DNA of 5,225 bases from Actinomycetes bacterium. Its GTDB lineage: Bacteria > Actinomycetota > Acidimicrobiia > Spongiisociales > UBA4744. A program made the position numbers and the translations under genes. The notes beneath the pieces are model-generated. The model saw only the letters and a list, made by a program, of their open reading frames with translations, did no database searches and was not told where the DNA came from. Location: the NCBI GenBank assembly GCA_024641205.1, contig JAHEDM010000202.1:1-5225 (forward strand). The letters are read 5' to 3'. Shown piece after piece: positions 4,464 to 5,225 of this stretch. Numbering within the stretch: the first letter of the stretch is position 1; the number at the start of each line of letters is the position of its first letter.

Positions 4464-5225
4464 TGCGTAGTTGGTATTTCACTTCTGAATCCGTCACCGA
4501 GGGCCACCCCGACAAGATCGCCGATCGGATCTCCGACGGGGTGCTGGATGCCGTCCTGAAGCAGGACCCCGGTGGCCGGGTCGCCTGCGAGGTGCTGGTC
4601 ACCAATGACATTGTCATCGTCGCGGGGGAGATCACTACCAGCGCCACCATCGACGTCGAGGCTGCGGTGCGGCAGGCTGTTCGCGAAATCGGCTACAACG
4701 ACCCGACCGAGTTGTTCTCCGCGGACACCTGCACCGTCAAAGTGATTGTCAAGCAGCAAAGCCCCGACATCGCCGGAGGGGTGTTCGAGTCCTTCGAGAC
4801 CCGTAACGGCTCGGTCGATCCGCTTGACGGCCTTGGGGCAGGCGATCAGGGAATCATGTTCGGGTATGCCGTTGATGAAACGCCCGAGCGGATGCCTCTG
4901 TCGATTCAACTGGCGCACCGTCTGGCCGAACGGCTTGCCTTCGTGCGCAAAGACGGGACGCTTGGATACCTGGGGCCAGACGGCAAGACCCAGGTAACGG
5001 TCCAGTACGAAGGAAGTAGACCGATCGGTATGCATCGGGTGCTGATTTCTACCCAACATGCCGCGAATGTCGACCAGACCACTCTGTACGACGATCTCCG
5101 TAAGCATGTGCTGGAGGCCGTTCTGCCCGGTCCACACAACGACTTCGATTTCATCGTCAATCCATCGGGGCGTTTCGTGGTGGGCGGTCCGGTCGGTGAT
5201 ACCGGTCTGACCGGTCGGAAGGTGA
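4463..5225 (+). CDS. metK: S-adenosylmethionine synthetase (3' truncated by window edge)
   Basis: Makes S-adenosylmethionine from methionine and ATP, releasing phosphate and pyrophosphate; SAM feeds methylation and polyamine routes in the cytosol. The visible 254 residues are about two thirds of the usual 385-400, and the frame is open through the last base. The N-terminus FTSESVTEGHPDKIADRISD (6-25) holds the catalytic His15 and the metal-binding Asp17. Glu43 in ACEVLV fits the potassium site, and GEITTSA is at 55-61. The flexible-loop region SPDIAGGV (100-107) precedes the signature GAGDQGIMFGYA (125-136). DGKTQVT (173-179) and NPSGRFVVGGPVGDTGLTGRK (233-253) form further parts of the nucleotide and phosphate site. 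ATG 4463 is the family-typical start; it has no ribosome binding site but a -10 box just upstream, so it is likely leaderless. It lies 21 nt after coaBC, the usual actinobacterial neighbour. Confidence 0.97.
   Translation, partial: MRSWYFTSESVTEGHPDKIADRISDGVLDAVLKQDPGGRVACEVLVTNDIVIVAGEITTSATIDVEAAVRQAVREIGYNDPTELFSADTCTVKVIVKQQSPDIAGGVFESFETRNGSVDPLDGLGAGDQGIMFGYAVDETPERMPLSIQLAHRLAERLAFVRKDGTLGYLGPDGKTQVTVQYEGSRPIGMHRVLISTQHAANVDQTTLYDDLRKHVLEAVLPGPHNDFDFIVNPSGRFVVGGPVGDTGLTGRKV

Noticed and set aside
4097..5137. 346-codon minus-strand open frame opposite coaBC and metK
   Set aside because: A shadow of two well-supported plus-strand genes; no recognisable motif.
5201..5216. Tandem ACCGGTC repeat near the window end
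   Set aside because: It is explained by the conserved Thr-Gly-Leu-Thr-Gly codons of metK.

Overview
This GC-rich window is a continuous run of eight plus-strand genes packed almost end to end. It carries the end of a pyrimidine-biosynthesis operon followed by a housekeeping block: carB (3' end) - pyrD - pyrF - mihF - gmk - rpoZ - coaBC - metK (5' part). The gene mihF (actinobacterial integration host factor) and the order mihF-gmk-rpoZ-coaBC-metK are hallmarks of Actinomycetota; as I recall it, the same order occurs in Mycobacterium tuberculosis downstream of its pyr genes. The class 1B-like PyrD and the subfamily-1 PyrF differ from the mycobacterial enzymes. That suggests another, perhaps deep-branching, actinobacterial lineage (Acidimicrobiia-like would fit), but I cannot fix the taxon from this window.

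Region 1 (1-2080) is de novo UMP synthesis. It holds the C-terminal allosteric (MGS-like) domain of the carbamoyl-phosphate synthase large subunit, then dihydroorotate dehydrogenase, then OMP decarboxylase. The junctions overlap by 4 and 7 nt, each with a good Shine-Dalgarno sequence inside the preceding gene, so translation is probably coupled. No pyrK is present between carB and pyrD.

Region 2 (2081-2129) is the largest gap between genes, at 49 nt. It probably carries a weak promoter for mihF. No intrinsic terminator is visible, so read-through from the pyr genes is likely.

Region 3 (2130-4441) is mihF-gmk-rpoZ-coaBC. It encodes a nucleoid-associated protein, GMP-to-GDP conversion, the RNA polymerase omega subunit and coenzyme A synthesis. 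mihF and gmk overlap by up to 77 nt in different frames, gmk and rpoZ share ATGA, and coaBC starts 2 nt after rpoZ.

Region 4 (4442-5225) is metK (SAM synthetase), open at the window end. It has no Shine-Dalgarno sequence, but a TATACT hexamer lies 7 nt before its ATG, which predicts a leaderless transcript. The same 8-mer, CGTATACT, occurs near the end of gmk upstream of rpoZ.

Together the genes supply pyrimidine and purine nucleotides, CoA and SAM, plus transcription and nucleoid factors. This is core growth metabolism. I found no mobile element, CRISPR array, RNA gene, defence system or unknown gene; the points of interest are regulatory and architectural.
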